DNA of 64,000 bases from Tetrastigma voinierianum (GCA_016808115.1 JAEQBH010004116.1:1-64000), one strand, 5' to 3'; counted from the stretch's first letter, positions 10,877 through 23,800 are shown. The notes: generated by a model not told the origin, from the sequence alone. Translations and numbers: made by a program.

Positions 10877-13800
10877 TGCGACACCCTTATCCCGAGGGTC
10901 CCACGACAACCCGTCAATCTCATGGAAACCTGTACACGGCAATCCCTGACGCCATCATCATGTCCCATTTATCGAGATCCATAATTTAACAAAAAAAATC
11001 GGATAGAGTCTCCTCTGTACGGGAAGCTCTATAAAAAAATACAACCTATATAACAATACATCACATGACCCATCCGGGCTCAATATACCACACCAAGTCA
11101 TTAATGAGTCATAGCGACCACTCGGCCCCATTCAACCATACCCTGAATACTATACATGCAACTATGTAGTGACATGTTTACAAGAGTTCAATTATACACT
11201 TTTATACAAAATGATATATTAAAACTGATTGTTCTAATATACATATACAAAATATGGTCTAAAGCCACATTTGGCTTTTCATATAAAAAAGGGCCCCGAC
11301 GTGCCACCACTCGCACCGACCTTATACCGGGTTGGGGTCCCACGACGAGGTGAGAAAAGCCCAAGAATGATAATCTCCTACATGCTGCTTCCCACCTAAG
11401 TGCTCAATGATCAAACAACCAATACACATCCAAGTGAAAATGTCCACAATGAATGTCGGGATGTCATGCGCATGAAATGTCTCATGCCCATCCCGAGTCA
11501 CCCATTGACTCCCTCACACATGCCTATGCCAAGTGTGACAACCGTCACTGGTGGTACCAATGACACTCATATATCAAGCCCTTACCGACTCACCAGTACC
11601 CAATGCAAGCGCCAATGAGCAACTAATCCCGAGTCAATCCCAACTCCTATCACACAACTCTAAGTTTGCGATAACTATGACACCGGTGTCTTTCGGGGCA
11701 AATGTAATCCGAATCATGGTCCCCAAGAAGCCCTTTTACACCCATGTTTCAGGCTTTTCACCTGAAGGGGCACCTTCGGCCCCTCAAGCCCGCTCAACAC
11801 ACATGTTATTTATATTTATTTTTATGTTTTAAACCGTGAGACATCTATCGACGTCGTCCAAAGTACAACCTTCACGCCCATTCATATCAATACAATATCA
11901 CACGATGATGAATACCTATCCATGCACACACACCTCGAATATGTTGATGTCCCTACAGAAGGGCAATGCTACTGTCATCGTGAACCCTCATGTTACATAT
12001 ATGATGCACACTACATGGAACGTTCTAATTAATCGTACTTCATGTCAAGTACCATGCAAAATATATCACAAGCATATAAGTTTCATACATTTCATACCAA
12101 TCTTTATAGATATCGTAGTATCATGCATATTAGCACTCATCAATACATGAACAAACAAGTAATGTCATATAGCCTTCCTTAGGCTAACTCATGGAAATTC
12201 ATACCCGCTAATACACAAGCCTTACGCGATGCCATGCAATGGTCATGTCAAAACCCGACTATTCACATCAACACAACCAAATAACCTGCACCAAGACATA
12301 GATTTTTAGCAAAGTTGTGGACACCCACTGCCTTCCACAAGAAAATGGAAAGAATCTTGACTCAATGGGCTTTCCATATAGTCTAAGAACACCCCAAATG
12401 GAGTTCGAACGCGAAAGATATGGTCATCAAAAAGTTGTAGTAAACAAAAAAGATCAGAAACGACTTGTGTCCCACCCGCACACTTCTTCTGGTACAAACA
12501 CCCTCAACTTCTCAGCAAGGTTGTGGGATACCACTACCCTACAAAGGAATATGGCTAGGTTCTTGACCTGAAGAGCTTTCATAGAGTCCAAGAACACCAA
12601 ACGGAGTTCGCACGAAGACGCTATGATCTTTTCATTCAAAACTGGTCGGGCTTTACTCTACTTACACCGGAAATACCAGTGATACCCGATTCAAAGGTCT
12701 TAACTATACCTGACACTAGTTCTTTGTACTCATTTTTGAAGATACGGTTCTTAGGTTCTTCTCCAACTAGGAATTACCCAAATCGGATCAACGAAACTCA
12801 AGATATGTCCTAAACAATGGACTACTCAGCTTTCAAAAAGAATCCTTAAACTGCTCTGAACATAAATCCCATTCGGAATGCATTTCTGAGTCCAAAGGGG
12901 TTGAATTTGGATAGACTTATTTCAAGGAAATATGTTCTCCTATAATATTAGTTTACCCAGAAATTAGAATCACTCAATTCAAATGAGTGATGACCAAGTT
13001 GTGGCAAAAATGCAGTCATGGGGTCTCAAAACAGAACAGGAAAACTACCCGAACATAGCTCCACTTTGAATGCATTTCTGAGTCCAAAGGGGTCGGAATT
13101 TGGATAGACCTATTTCAAGGAGATATATTCTCCTATAAGTCTAGTTTATCCAAATTAAAATCACCACCTGACGAGGGATGGCCATGTATGTCCAAAACAT
13201 GTCAGGGTCTTGAGGAAAAAACTAGACAACATTCTCCACTTTCACACACACACACACACATGCCCTTAGATAAAAATTAAACCGAGTAGGATAAAACCAT
13301 ACCTTCAATTAGTGATTCCCAGACACCCTTCTTTTTCTCGCTTCCGTGAAAACCCGAACCTTGACCTGAGAAATCTTGTGATTCCTACCCACGCATAGCT
13401 CTTGTCTCAGAGCGTTTTGCAGTGAACTTTTGTCCCGGGCCGAGTTCACAGTAAAACCCCGCGGAAATCACCGGAGAAATGTTGCTTTTCTTTCCTCTCT
13501 CTCTCTCTCTCTATCACATTTTTCTTAGACAAAAATGAGATCTTTTGGCATTATAGATATTTTAGACTATTTATAGTATGGACACGTGGCTCACGATCGA
13601 GCCTGATGTCACACTTCTTCGGTTTCGTTCTCGCCCCGAAATAATTTATTTTATCCCGGTTTTAGTTTCATCTATCTTAAATGGATATTCTTTAAATATT
13701 TGACATTTTCAGGATTTTCTAAAATCTACAAACTCGGGAGTCCACTCGTATCGCCTCGAAATTCATGAAAATCCAAGCTGTGCGCCAATTGATGAAGTCG

Positions 13801-13941
13801 CCTCGTGTTTAGATTTTGCGGGAACCGATTCAATGGTGAAGTTCGTTTCATCATCAGAGATCTAGAAAGAATTCTAAAAAAATTACCATTTTGCCCTTCA
13901 TAGCAAAAATTCAAATATCTAGGTTTTTCCCGAGTTTTACA
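10877..13941 (-). repeat. 3' LTR of the chromovirus (3065 bp)
   Basis: Direct repeat of 17554-20568. It has matching blocks throughout, such as CGGATAGAGTCTCCTCTGTA near 11005 and 17685, and a CT-rich tract near 13490-13515 that is also in the partner. Confidence 0.9.
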
Positions 13942-13957
13942 ATCTCTCTCCCTTAAA
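13942..13957 (-). other. Polypurine tract
   Basis: The minus strand reads TTTTAAGGGAGAGAGATT directly before the 3' LTR and is preceded by GGACGAAATTC. This is the standard plus-strand primer context of Del/Tekay elements. Confidence 0.8.
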
Positions 13958-13999
13958 AGAATTTCGTCCTGAAATTCCTACACCTGTGATATGCAATCT

Positions 14000-15299
14000 G
14001 CTACACATATCACGACAGTCGTGAATGCTACCAAATGGTAAGAGCGTGCCTTCATCCTCAAATAAGAAGGGATGGCGGTGCGCATCGGTAATCCTCACGC
14101 TCCCCATGTTGTCTCCTCCACTCCTCGATGCCTCCACTGGCACCTTCGCTAGCCTCACAGTCTTAGATTGCATGAAACACAGTCTCGTATCCATGATACG
14201 TTGGTCCCTCCTCAGAAGGTCTTATACGTATCCAGCAATAGGCTAAGCTGATCTACTACATAATTAATCTGGAGTGTATTTTAGGAGCATGGAGACATGG
14301 AATACGTCATGAACACTTGATAAACTCGGCGGTAGTGCCAACCGGTAAGAAACTATACCCACCCTCTCGAGTACCTCGAAGGCCTAATATATCTCGACGA
14401 TAACTTTCCCTGCTTGCCAAACCTGACCACTCCTCTCTTGTATACGCAAGAGAGACCGCGTCGCAGCCTCAGAGCTTTAAAAGGTCGTGCAGTAGCGCCA
14501 ACCTTCTACCGGCTCTGGCGGGTGAGGAAAACGGCTTAGGTATCAAAAGGTGACTCTAATCAACTCCGGACCAATGGTGGAGCTCTCTCCCACCTCCGTC
14601 CAACAAACCGAAGATCGACATGGTCTCCCATATAATGCATCATAGGGTGCAATCTGTATACTCGTCTGATAACTGTTGTTATAGGCGAACTCAACCAAAG
14701 GTAAATGCTCTTCCCAACTACCCTTGAGATCTAGGTCGCATGCTCATGACATGTACTCTAAAGCTTTGTATGGTCACTCTCACATTGGCCAAATGCAATA
14801 CGTGAATGAAAGAAGTGCTCATCATCAAGTCCCCATGGCTCTTTGGAAACTCTTCCAAAAGTGAGCCGTAAACTTGGGATCCCGGTCCTATACAATAGAC
14901 ACTGGTACTCCATGTAACTAGACGATCTCGTATGTACAGCTTTCATGAAAATTCCTCGGTGTGAAGGTCATTATACGACCGGAAAATGTGCTGACTTAGT
15001 AAGCCGGTCCACTATCACCCACACCGCCTCATGCCTCTACGATGTCTATGGCAAGTGAGTCACAAAATCCATCGTGATATGCTCCCACTTCCACTCTGCT
15101 ACCTCTAATGGCTGGAGTAGTCCTATTGGCCTCTGATGCTCAGCCTTTATCTGTTGACACGTGAGACATCGTCGCATAAAATCCCCAACGTGTCTCTTCA
15201 TCCTGCTTTAGTAATACTGGCGACGTAGATTGTGATACAACTTCGTACCACGTGGATGCATTGCAAAACGAGAGCAATGGAACTCCCTGAGGATCTCCT
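14000..15299 (-). pseudogene. Chromovirus integrase with chromodomain, decayed
   Basis: From 15299 down the minus strand encodes 'EILREFHCSRFAMHP', then the zinc-binding end 'RCLTCQQIKAEHQRP', then 'EWKWEHITMDFV', the start of the DDE core. Near 14380-14290 the C-terminal block 'YRLALPPSLSSVHDVFHVSM' is readable. Near 14140-14090 'WRHRGVEETTWG' matches the chromodomain core. The chromodomain guides insertion to marked chromatin. Stops and frame shifts interrupt every block. Confidence 0.8.
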
Positions 15300-15700
15300 A
15301 TCTCAGCTCATCAAACAAATCATCAATCCTCGGTAATGGATACCGATTCTTGATCGTAACCACAGTGTATCGTAGTCGATGCTCTGAAGCAAAGGGTCTT
15401 ATTCTTATTTTTTGCAAACAAAACTAGAGCGCCCCAAGGTGAAGTGCTCGGTCTAATGAAACCCTTGTCCAACAAATCCTGTATCTGGACCTTGAGTTCC
15501 TACAACTCAACCGGCACCATCCTATGCGGAGTCATAAAGATGGGCGACGTACTAGGGTGTAACTCAATAATGAAGTCTACATCCCTATGCGGAGGTAATC
15601 CCGATAGATCATCCGAAAAAACATCCTCGTACTCACAAACCACCCAAGGTAGACTCAGATCATGTCTCACCTTATCCTCAGGAGGCACCTTCTTGACCCA
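15300..15700 (-). pseudogene. Chromovirus reverse transcriptase, N-terminal remnant
   Basis: The minus strand has 'YEDVFSDDLSGLPPHRDVDF' (15640-15580 region), the conserved entry to the RT domain. Then come '[19 protein letters not shown]' and '[16 protein letters not shown]' at about 15340-15300. The sequence then jumps straight into integrase. The YVDD catalytic box, thumb and RNase H are absent, so this RT could not work. Confidence 0.8.
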
Positions 15701-17530
15701 TTAGCGTATCACGTGCCATCTAGAATGTCATTACCACGGCCTGGGGTAAAGCATCATGCTTATTCCCCTCAAACAGAATACAATCACTGTCTTATGTGTA
15801 GGTAGTAACCCTCCTACGATCACAATCAATAACGACCCGATGTGCCATCAACCAATCCATGCCGAGAATGACATCAAACTTCCATAGGTCCATAACCCGA
15901 AGGTCCACTGTGAGCAGAATCCCTAAGATCTCTAACTCACAATCCCGACATATCTGATCAATCCTCACCCTAATTCTGGGGAGAACTCACATCTGCTTGC
16001 GTCTTTCGAGGTCTCAACCTCTAACCCCAGTTATTTCACACACAATGCAACAATGAATGAATGAGATGCACCATAATCAAATAAAACTCTCGCCCATAAA
16101 TGAAAGAGCAAGAAAGTATCATGTATCACTGACTATTCTGCTATCTCAGTCTGTGGGGTAATGGCATAGACACGCTCTTGAGTCCCTGAGATCCAGGCCT
16201 ATGGGCCCTGTCCCCATCCTCAACCCATAACTTGGCCTCTACGGCTGCTTATGAAAGCAGAGAAGAGTGCTATACGTACCGAGCCCTAATACTTGTTCAC
16301 GACCCATAGTGGGGAATAAGCGTGTCAGGTAATCGGTCCCACTGATGATTGTGATTGTGGCATCCCAAAATCCTGGGATCCTTGCCTCTATGTGCAATCC
16401 TTTCTCACGTGTCCAGGCTATTGGCAGAATAAATAAAGCATCTACCTTGTCTGGCTCGTGCTTCTACCTTGGCCTTGGCCCTGATAGCCCCGACCCTGAC
16501 CTTGGCTCTGATAGCCTCGGCCTTATCCCTGTAATCCTAGGGAAACAGAAGTCCTTTGCCACTTTCCCGAACTTGAAGAAGGCTGATCCTCCTTCCTTTT
16601 ACTAGTACCCGCATCTCGGATATTCTTAGTATCAACTATCTCACTCTTTATGGCCATAACTGTCTCAACCATAGAGTCCATATCCTGCAAGAGAAGTCCC
16701 TGATCTTTAATGGACGGAGTCTCGGACCATCCTCAAATCTCCTCACCTTGGCCGGATACGTGGCCACATAGTCATCTAAGCGGGCTGGCTTGGTAAAGCC
16801 TAGCCACGTGCTCCTGGAGTACTATCATGTCTCACCGCAAGTCTAGGAACTCGAGGCCTTGACATGCTGGAAAGGCGCTAGAAGAACTTGCTCATAAAGT
16901 GCTCTCTAAATCTGCAAGTCATGCACTCCACATTTACGGAGGTCTTCACCCAATCCCACACGTAGTAGAGATTCACCATTTAGCTACCAATGGGTCCCTC
17001 CTCTCTTGATAATAGAGGATGATGTGCCCTAAACCTGCGGAGTTGCTCATTCCTCACGACCAGAGCTACACCAGCCTATACAATAGTGGTGGCTGTAGTG
17101 CCCATGGTCTCCATAAAAGCCTGTGGGTCAAAAACAGGCGGCGGTGGGCCAGTGCCCCATGGACGACCTCTACGTCCTTGTTTAAGACTAGCCATCTACA
17201 CCAATCTTAGATTTCTTGTGCCATATGTCATTCGTGATGCATGATGCCAACCACTAATAAATAGTAGTTCCTGAACACCCATGATCATGCTCGCTAACTC
17301 TAGTGTTCTTTGTTTTCCATATATATCTAATCATGCATAAATATAGACATAACATCTGACACACATCATGTTATACACCAAAGCACATAAAAACACAATG
17401 CATGCGGTGTTCTAATCCTATCCATATTTACTAGGTAATCACAAACATAAACTTCTTCATTTTGTGATGCTCATATCGGACCTATGTGGCCATGGTCTAA
17501 ACCCATGTCCCTCAAGCCCTAGGTACTCGT
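15700..17530 (-). pseudogene. Chromovirus gag and protease pseudogene
   Basis: The minus strand near 15825-15880 gives ILGMDWLMAHRVVIDCD, the C-terminal protease block ('MDWL') of chromoviruses. Upstream, 16000-17200 holds heavily broken gag sequence, with low-complexity Gln/Pro/Gly-like coding near 16440-16560 and a zinc-knuckle candidate region just before it. No full frame survives. Gag would package the RNA and protease would cut the polyprotein. Confidence 0.65.
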
Positions 17531-17538
17531 GTACCTAT

Positions 17539-17550
17539 GCTTTGATACCA
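17539..17550 (-). other. Primer-binding site (initiator tRNA-Met type)
   Basis: The minus strand reads TGGTATCAAAGC three bases after the LTR. It differs at one base from TGGTATCAGAGC, the usual plant initiator-Met primer site. Confidence 0.85.
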
Positions 17551-17553
17551 AGC

Positions 17554-20500
17554 TGTGACACCCCTATCTCGGGGGTCCCGTTGACAATACGTCAACCTAC
17601 AGAAACCTGTGGATATTGGGTAACTCGACTCCACATCATCATGTCCCATTTATCGGGATCCATAATTTAACAAAAAAATCGGATAGAGTCTCCTCTGTAC
17701 GGGAAGCTCTATCCAAAATACAACCTATATAACAATACATCACATGATCCATCCAGGCTCAATATACCACACCGAGTCATTCATGAGTCATGGTGACCAC
17801 TCGGCCCCATTCAACCATACCCTGAATACTATACATGCAACTATGTAGTGATATATTTACAAGAGTTCAATTATACACTCTTATACAAAATGATATATTA
17901 AAACTGATAGTTCTAATATACATATACAAATTATGGTCAAAAGCCACATCCAGCTTTCTTCATATGTGCGGTCCCGAATGCGGGTCAACCGCCTGCACTT
18001 GACCTATACCTGAAAGGGGGGTCCCACGACGAGGTGAGCAAAGCCCAGTAGTGATAATCTCCTACAAGGGTTACTCCCCACCTAAGTGCTCATACAATGA
18101 TCAAACCAACCAATACACATCCAAGTGAAAATGTTTATATGAATGTCGTAATATGCATTGCATGGAGATGTCTTCATGCCCATATCGAGTGAAGCCCGCG
18201 GCTCCTCACATGCCTATGCCAAGTGTAGCCGTCCTTGGTGGTACCAATGACACACATATATCGGGGCCCTTCTTAGGCTCACGGTACCCAATACAAGTGC
18301 CAATGGGCAGCTAATCCAGGAGTCAGTCAGGCTCTATCCACCTGCATTCGAAGTCTATGCTTGATAACCATGGCGTAATGTCTTCTTTGACAGCATTTCG
18401 GACCATACCGCGAGGTCTTACACCATGTTCCAGGCTTTTCACATGAGGGGGTTAACGGTCCCCTTCTTGCTCCGCACAACACACATTATTTATATTTATT
18501 TATATTTTAAGCGTGAGACATCTATTGGCGTCGTTGAAATGCAGGCTCACTACCCATTCATCAACAACGATGATGAATGCCCATATCCATGCACACACAC
18601 CCAATATGTTAATGTCCTTGTGCATATGCAATGCTAATATCCTTCTGAATTCTCATGTTACATGTATGATGCACACTATGAACATTCTAATCAATGCATT
18701 ACTTCATATGAGTACCATGCAACATATATGACATATAGAAGTTCCATACATTTCATGCCAATCTTTATAGATATCGTAGTATCATGCATATTAGCATTCA
18801 TCAATACATGACTAAATAAGTAATGTCATATAGCCTTCCTTAGGCTAACTCATGGAAATTCATACCCAATACAATAGTCTGCAGCATGCCATGAAATGGT
18901 CATGTCAAAACGTATTCTCATCGACCTTAAAATAACACTGCACCAAGACATAGATTTTCAGTAAGGTTGTGGACACCTACTGCCTTCCACAAGAAAATGG
19001 AAATAATCTTGACTCAATGGGATTTCCAAATAGTCTAAGAACACCCCAAACGGAGTTCGGATGCGAAAGGTATGGTCGTCCAAAGTTAGAGGCAAACAAA
19101 ACAGGAAATGAACCTTGTGTCCCACCTGCACACTTGGTACAAACACCAACTTTCAGTAATGTTGTGGATACCAATTATCCTACACAGGAATATGGCTAGG
19201 TTCGTGACTCAATGAGCTTTCCATAGAGTCTAAGAACACCCGAAACGGAGTTCAAATGAAGACGTTATGGCCTTTTCATTCAAAACTGGTCAGTTTACTC
19301 TGCTTACACTGGAAAAAGTTTGTGATACCCGATTTCAGGGGTCTTAATCCATAATTTGACACTTGTTCTTTGTACTCATTTGAAGATACGGTTCTTATGG
19401 TTCTTCTCCAGCTGGAATCACTCAAATCGGATCACCGAAACTCAAGATATGTCCTAAACAACCGAGACTACTCAGTTTTCAAACAGAACCATAAACTGTC
19501 TTAACATAGCTCTCCTTTGAATGCATTTCTGAGTCCAAAGGGGTCGGAATTTGGATAGACCTATTTCAAGGAAATATGTTCTCCTATAAAACTAGTTTAC
19601 CCAAAAATTAGAATCACTCAATTCAGATAAGTGATGGCCAAGTTATGGCCAAAACTCAGTCATAGGGTCTCAAAACATAGCAGGAAAAGCTGCTGAACAT
19701 AACTCCACTTTGAATGAAACTTGAGTCAAAGGGTCGGAATTTTGATAGACCTATTTCAAGGAGATATGTTCTCCTATAAGTCTAGTTTATCCAGAAATTA
19801 AAATCACTCAATTTAGATGAGGGATGGCCATGTTATGGCCAAAACACCGTCACGGGGTCGGAGGAAAAAAACTGGACAACATTCTTCACTTTGACACACA
19901 CAATGCCCTTAGATAGAAATTAAACCGAGTAGGATAAAAACCCTACCTCAATTAGCATGATTTCCCGAGACACTGCCTTTTTCTCGATTTTCGTGAAAAC
20001 CCGAACCTTAGACCTTGGCGAAATCTTGTGATTCCAGTACTCACGCGTAGCTCTCGTCGCTGTCATGACTTTGCTCTCGTCTGTCGAGTTCGTATGAAAC
20101 CATGAAATCGCCCGAGAGAAAGTTTGCTTTTCTTTCCTCTCTCTCTCTACCTCTCTCTCTCTCTCTATCACGTTTTCTCTTAGAAAAAAAATGAGATCTT
20201 TGGCATTATAGATATTTTAGGTTGTTATAGTGTGGACACGTGGCTCTGTCGCCCGTGTCACGCCTAACGATTGTTCTTGCCGAAACAATTTATTTCGTGC
20301 AGTTTGATTAATCTATCTTAAATGGAAATTCTCTAAATATATGACATTTTTCAAGATATTTCTAAAAATCTCGCTTTCAGGGTGCACTCGAGGCTCGTTG
20401 CCTCGAAATTCATGAAAATTTGATTGTCTCGGAATTCAATGAAATTCGAAAGACAATTCCAACGGTGAAGTCCGTTTTGTCATCCGATATCTAGAAAGAA

Positions 20501-20568
20501 TTCCGACAAAATTACCATTTTGCCCTTCCTAGCAAAAATTCAAATTTCTAGGTTTTTCGGGTCTTACA
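17554..20568 (-). repeat. 5' LTR of the chromovirus (3015 bp)
   Basis: Starts TGTGACACCC on the plus strand and ends GGGTCTTACA. A (CT)n tract lies at about 20137-20168. It is the 5' LTR because the primer-binding site is adjacent on its left. Confidence 0.9.
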
Positions 20569-20779
20569 TTTTCTAAAAGACAAACATAAGCTGAGAGAGT
20601 TGCTTCACCTCTTGGCACTAGATGTAAGCATGGATGAGCTTAGAATAGAGAGTATGGGTAGCGATTTTGGCTCAAATGGCATGAAAACCTCTTCTCCGGA
20701 AATTCCTTGAATTTCAGCCACCATGGAAGCATCATCAGAGGACAGCAAATAATTAGGATCTCCTCTCCCTAATTAGGGT

Positions 20780-21010
20780 TTTTGTCCCCAAAATAAACCC
20801 TCCAAAACTTTTAATGATAATTAGGGCAAAATTTTAGCCACATCACTAGCTAACATGGCACTTTCATAGCCAAATTAACGGCGTTTGGCCTCTTTAACAC
20901 TATCAGTCACGGCAGGGACTAAAGTGAGCTATGGAGATAAAAGTTAGGGGTCTTTTTAGACAAAAAAAAATTAAATAAAAAAAAAGGCATAAATCGGTGG
21001 AAAAACACAA
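20780..21010 (-). repeat. Right inverted-repeat arm
   Basis: Inverted partner of 10100-10340. It includes AATTAACGGCGTTTGGCCTC, a wording common in plant MULE termini. Confidence 0.6.
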
Positions 21011-21125
21011 AAAGTTTTTTAGCACCTTTTCTCTTTAAAAATAGGTCAAGATAGAAAGGTTTTTAACAAAATATCTCAAGACAAAGGGGCTTTGACATTA
21101 ATTGGCACAACACCTAATTTGCAGC

Positions 21126-21844
21126 TGATAGGGTTTGAAAAATGGGCTTGCAGGCCCATTCACCAAGCCAAAAGTGGCGCCTTGACGCAATACCAGGCCC
21201 CTTGGTACCGGCCCCAAAGCGAAGGCGAGCGCTAGGTCAAGGGCGATCTCGGATGAATTAGAAGGTCCATATCACACCGTCAGTTGTATTTGTAATACGA
21301 GAAAGACCAGAATAACCCCACTAACAAGATATCTGTCTTGATCCAACCAAAATGTATCAATAAGGAAAGGAAAATAATAGCAGTCATTACCGGTTGGATC
21401 TCTCCCAAATAAGGAAAGGAAATTATCCCAAATAAGCGACTCTTTCTAAATCCATTACCAAATCCGTCTTGATAAGAAAATCCCATCAAGTAGGAACCAA
21501 ATCCTGAATTCTGAAGTACAACTAGTTGGACATCTACTATAAATACATGGCCACCCTAGCGGTGAAAGGTACGCACTCTTAGACGCATACTCATATGCAA
21601 CACATTCGCCCTCTAAGCAGTCTCTTTTCTCTTGTAAAGTGACTTGGCGTCGGAGGCGTACGGGCGGCCCTCGCCGACCCCACTTCTTCCTTGTTTTGCG
21701 AGAGGTATGTCAGAGCTGCCCAGTCCAGCGATCTGGCGGTCCTCCCTCGGCCAGAGACAATCGAGCACGCATCCCGACCATGTATCCAGTCGGCCCAGCG
21801 GCCAATACGCTCCAGCCCAGTTCGGTTGAAAAAAGGCATCATCA
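21126..21844 (+). repeat. 5' LTR of Tat copy B (719 bp)
   Basis: Begins TGATAGGGTTTG and ends GGCATCATCA. It matches the inverted copy A LTR over its full length and the start of the 3' LTR at 41086. It begins about 115 bp right of the right arm of the MULE-like element. Confidence 0.85.
21538..21545 (+). promoter_or_regulatory. LTR TATA box (copy B)
   Basis: TATAAATA followed by CATGGCC, conserved with copy A. The R/U5 motif GACTTGGCGTCGGAGG lies about 100 bp downstream. Confidence 0.55.
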
Positions 21845-21866
21845 GTTAGCGCCGTGCGGAAGCGAA
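21845..21866 (+). other. Primer-binding site region of Tat copy B
   Basis: GTTAGCGCCGTGCGGAAGCG directly after the LTR resembles the TGGCGCCGTC-type primer site of Tat elements with two or three changes. Confidence 0.5.
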
Positions 21867-22369
21867 CGGTTCCTATATAAATATAACTGTTTCTCGATTT
21901 CTTGATGGTATCGGCCGAACCTGGCGGGAACCTTGTCAGCCAGGATGGGGATCCGCGACTGGCGGATGCGAGACCTCTGGGGCCATTAGAAGCAATGCAA
22001 GTCAATAAAGGCGAAGTGGAAACGCCGCTCGTCGATCAACGCCTGATAGAAGAGTTGAACAACACCTAACATATGCAACATCCTGGGAACCACGATAGAC
22101 CGGGAAGGTCATAACATTCCCCGTGAGGCGACACCGCGATCCACGACATTCCCGGGTGCGAAGCGAGACGAGAGTCCAGCGAAGCCGTGGTGCGGACCAC
22201 AATTGGCTGGGAAGGGGGAAAGCGAGCAATGCTCGGGAACATGGCGGGGCGAAGGAGCTATCACCCTCGGCCGGAGCGGAGAAGCGATCATGGGAGGCGG
22301 AGGTTTAGAGTCTTTAACAAGGCTCGGCCGTGTGAAGGAGGTGGTTAAAGGGCGCCCCGGATACTATGG

Positions 22370-23340
22370 ACTTAATTACGACCAAACGAATGCCACTTCA
22401 CAGCCGAGGTGCTCGCTACCCGCTAGTGAAATTGGAGATGCCACGAGTGGAAGTACGATGGAATCAAAGATCCCGTCGACCACCTCAATACTTACAAAAA
22501 TCAGATAGAGTTACATGGGTATCAGGACCCTGTGTGATGTAGGGCTTTCGCTACCACACTCAAAGGCCCAGCCTTGGCCTGGTTTAATAGAATTCCACCT
22601 TCATCAATCTCTTTACATTGAGAGAACTATCCATTCGTTTCGTCTCAGCTACATCGAGACCGGGACGATGCGGCCAGTTACCATCTATTGACCGTCAAGC
22701 AGGCTGTAAAAGAGAGTGTGAAGTCTCTACGTGCAAGATTAAGCGCCGAGGTCCACAGTAGACATACCAGATGAAAAATTCGTAATCATTGCATTCATTC
22801 TTTGCCAGTTTAGTGCGATCGAGATCGATGTTTCATCTCAAAGAACCCTCAAGAAATAAAACATGTGAGGTGCTCGCAAAAGCGAGAGAAGTATATAAAC
22901 GGCCCGAAGAAGCCCTCATATCGAAGGAAGCTCCTCCGCCCATAAAGAGAAAATTAGAGACGAGATAAGCGACGGGAAGACGAAGCCACAGTAAGACAAA
23001 GCATTCATGAAACATCCCGAAAGATGGGAGCTTGATCCCCAAAAGGCATGAAACCCTCGGGGGGATCGTGCGGGTCCGCAATTCTAAAGGCGACGGCGTT
23101 ATTAGCCTCGGCGGTTCCTCCCTAGCGTCTCGATGTCGCGGGTCTGCATGAAGTGCGGAACGGCGGTTCTGAGGTGACTTCAGAATGATGGATCCGCCCT
23201 GAGGGACAACACCCGAAGTATTGCAAGTTCCATAGGGACTATGGACATCGCATGGACAACTGTATACATCTAAAGAGAGAAATAGAATTTAATACGGCGC
23301 GGATACCTCCGGCGTTTCATATCTCGGTCGAGGCCCGAGA
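22370..23340 (+). pseudogene. Tat gag pseudogene (copy B)
   Basis: Readable blocks in shifting frames include 'TYKNQIELHGYQDP' near 22490, 'KGPALAWFNRIP' near 22565 and 'DIPDEKFVIIAFI' near 22760. A zinc-knuckle block, 'YCKFHRDYGHRMDNCIHLKREIE', starts near 23219 with the C..H...GH....C spacing. Gag is the particle-forming, RNA-binding protein. The frame changes several times with in-frame stops, for example just after the 'GYQDP' block. Confidence 0.8.
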
Positions 23341-23589
23341 ATCGAGGCCCGAATCAAACCCGGCGAGGCCCAACTCGACAGCGTCGCCTCGCGAGACTGA
23401 CGACTTACCAGCCCAACATGGAGAAATCCATGTGATCTCGGGAGGATTAGCGGAGGAGAGTCTAGTTCGGCTCGGAAGGCCCTCTAGCGACATCGGGACG
23501 AGCGGAAATAGGGGAAATACAAGAGGTATCCCATTTGCCCGCGACTCGACATGTCATCACATTCTCGACTCGGATGCGGAGGATGTCAA

Positions 23590-23800
23590 CACCCTATGGC
23601 GACCCATTGGTAGTTGTGCAATTGTGGCCAACAGGCTCCGTTCATTGGGTTAGTTGATAACGGGAGTTCGGCTGACATCATCTTCGCGTCAGCCTTCGAT
23701 AAAATGGGCATTGGGAGAGAAAAACTAGAGCCCATCAACACACATCTGCGAGGATTTTCTGGGGAAAAGGTGTTACCTTTGGGCTCAATCCAACTAATTT
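23590..23800 (+). pseudogene. Tat aspartic protease remnant (copy B)
   Basis: '[16 protein letters not shown]' starts near 23644, with the aspartate of the active site (DNGSS) present. '[15 protein letters not shown]' follows near 23752. The stretch is open for about 80 residues, then breaks. It would cleave the Gag-Pol polyprotein. Confidence 0.8.

Larger units (their letters stand above)
10877..20568 (-). mobile_element. Ty3/gypsy chromovirus (Tekay/Del-like), internally deleted
   Basis: Two ~3-kb direct repeats bracket a 3.6-kb interior. On the minus strand each LTR starts TGTAAGACCCG (right copy) or TGTAAAACTCG (left copy) and ends with a GGGTGTCACA-type sequence. A primer-binding site for initiator tRNA-Met follows the right LTR and a polypurine tract precedes the left one. 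The interior shows gag traces, protease, the start of RT, then integrase and a chromodomain. The RT core and RNase H are missing. The flanking bases are T-rich (TTTTT and TTTTC), so the target duplication is only approximate. LTR divergence is visibly high, so this is an old insertion. Confidence 0.85.
10100..21010. mobile_element. Probable non-autonomous MULE-like element split by a chromovirus
   Basis: The stretch 10100-10340 and the reverse complement of 20780-21010 share a series of blocks in the same order: GTCTAAAAAG, TATCTCCATA.CTCA, a TTAAAGAGGCCAAAC block, GATGTGGCTAAA, a CCCC.AATTA.CATTAAA block, and a GG.GGGTTTA run. Without the 9.7-kb chromovirus between 10877 and 20568, the unit would be about 1.2 kb with ~230-bp inverted ends. 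Such long inverted ends with 'AAAGAGGCCAAAC' and 'AACGGCGTT' wording are typical of plant Mutator-like elements. The family is inferred, and no transposase or clean 9-bp target duplication was found. Confidence 0.45.

Noticed and set aside
10877..20568. Large tandem duplication of host DNA
   Set aside because: The two 3-kb direct repeats have LTR ends, a primer-binding site and a polypurine tract, so they are LTRs.
20580..20700. Coding-like stretch (frame with 'LRELLHLLALDVSMDEL')
   Set aside because: Short, not recognised, and interrupted soon after; not enough for a gene call.
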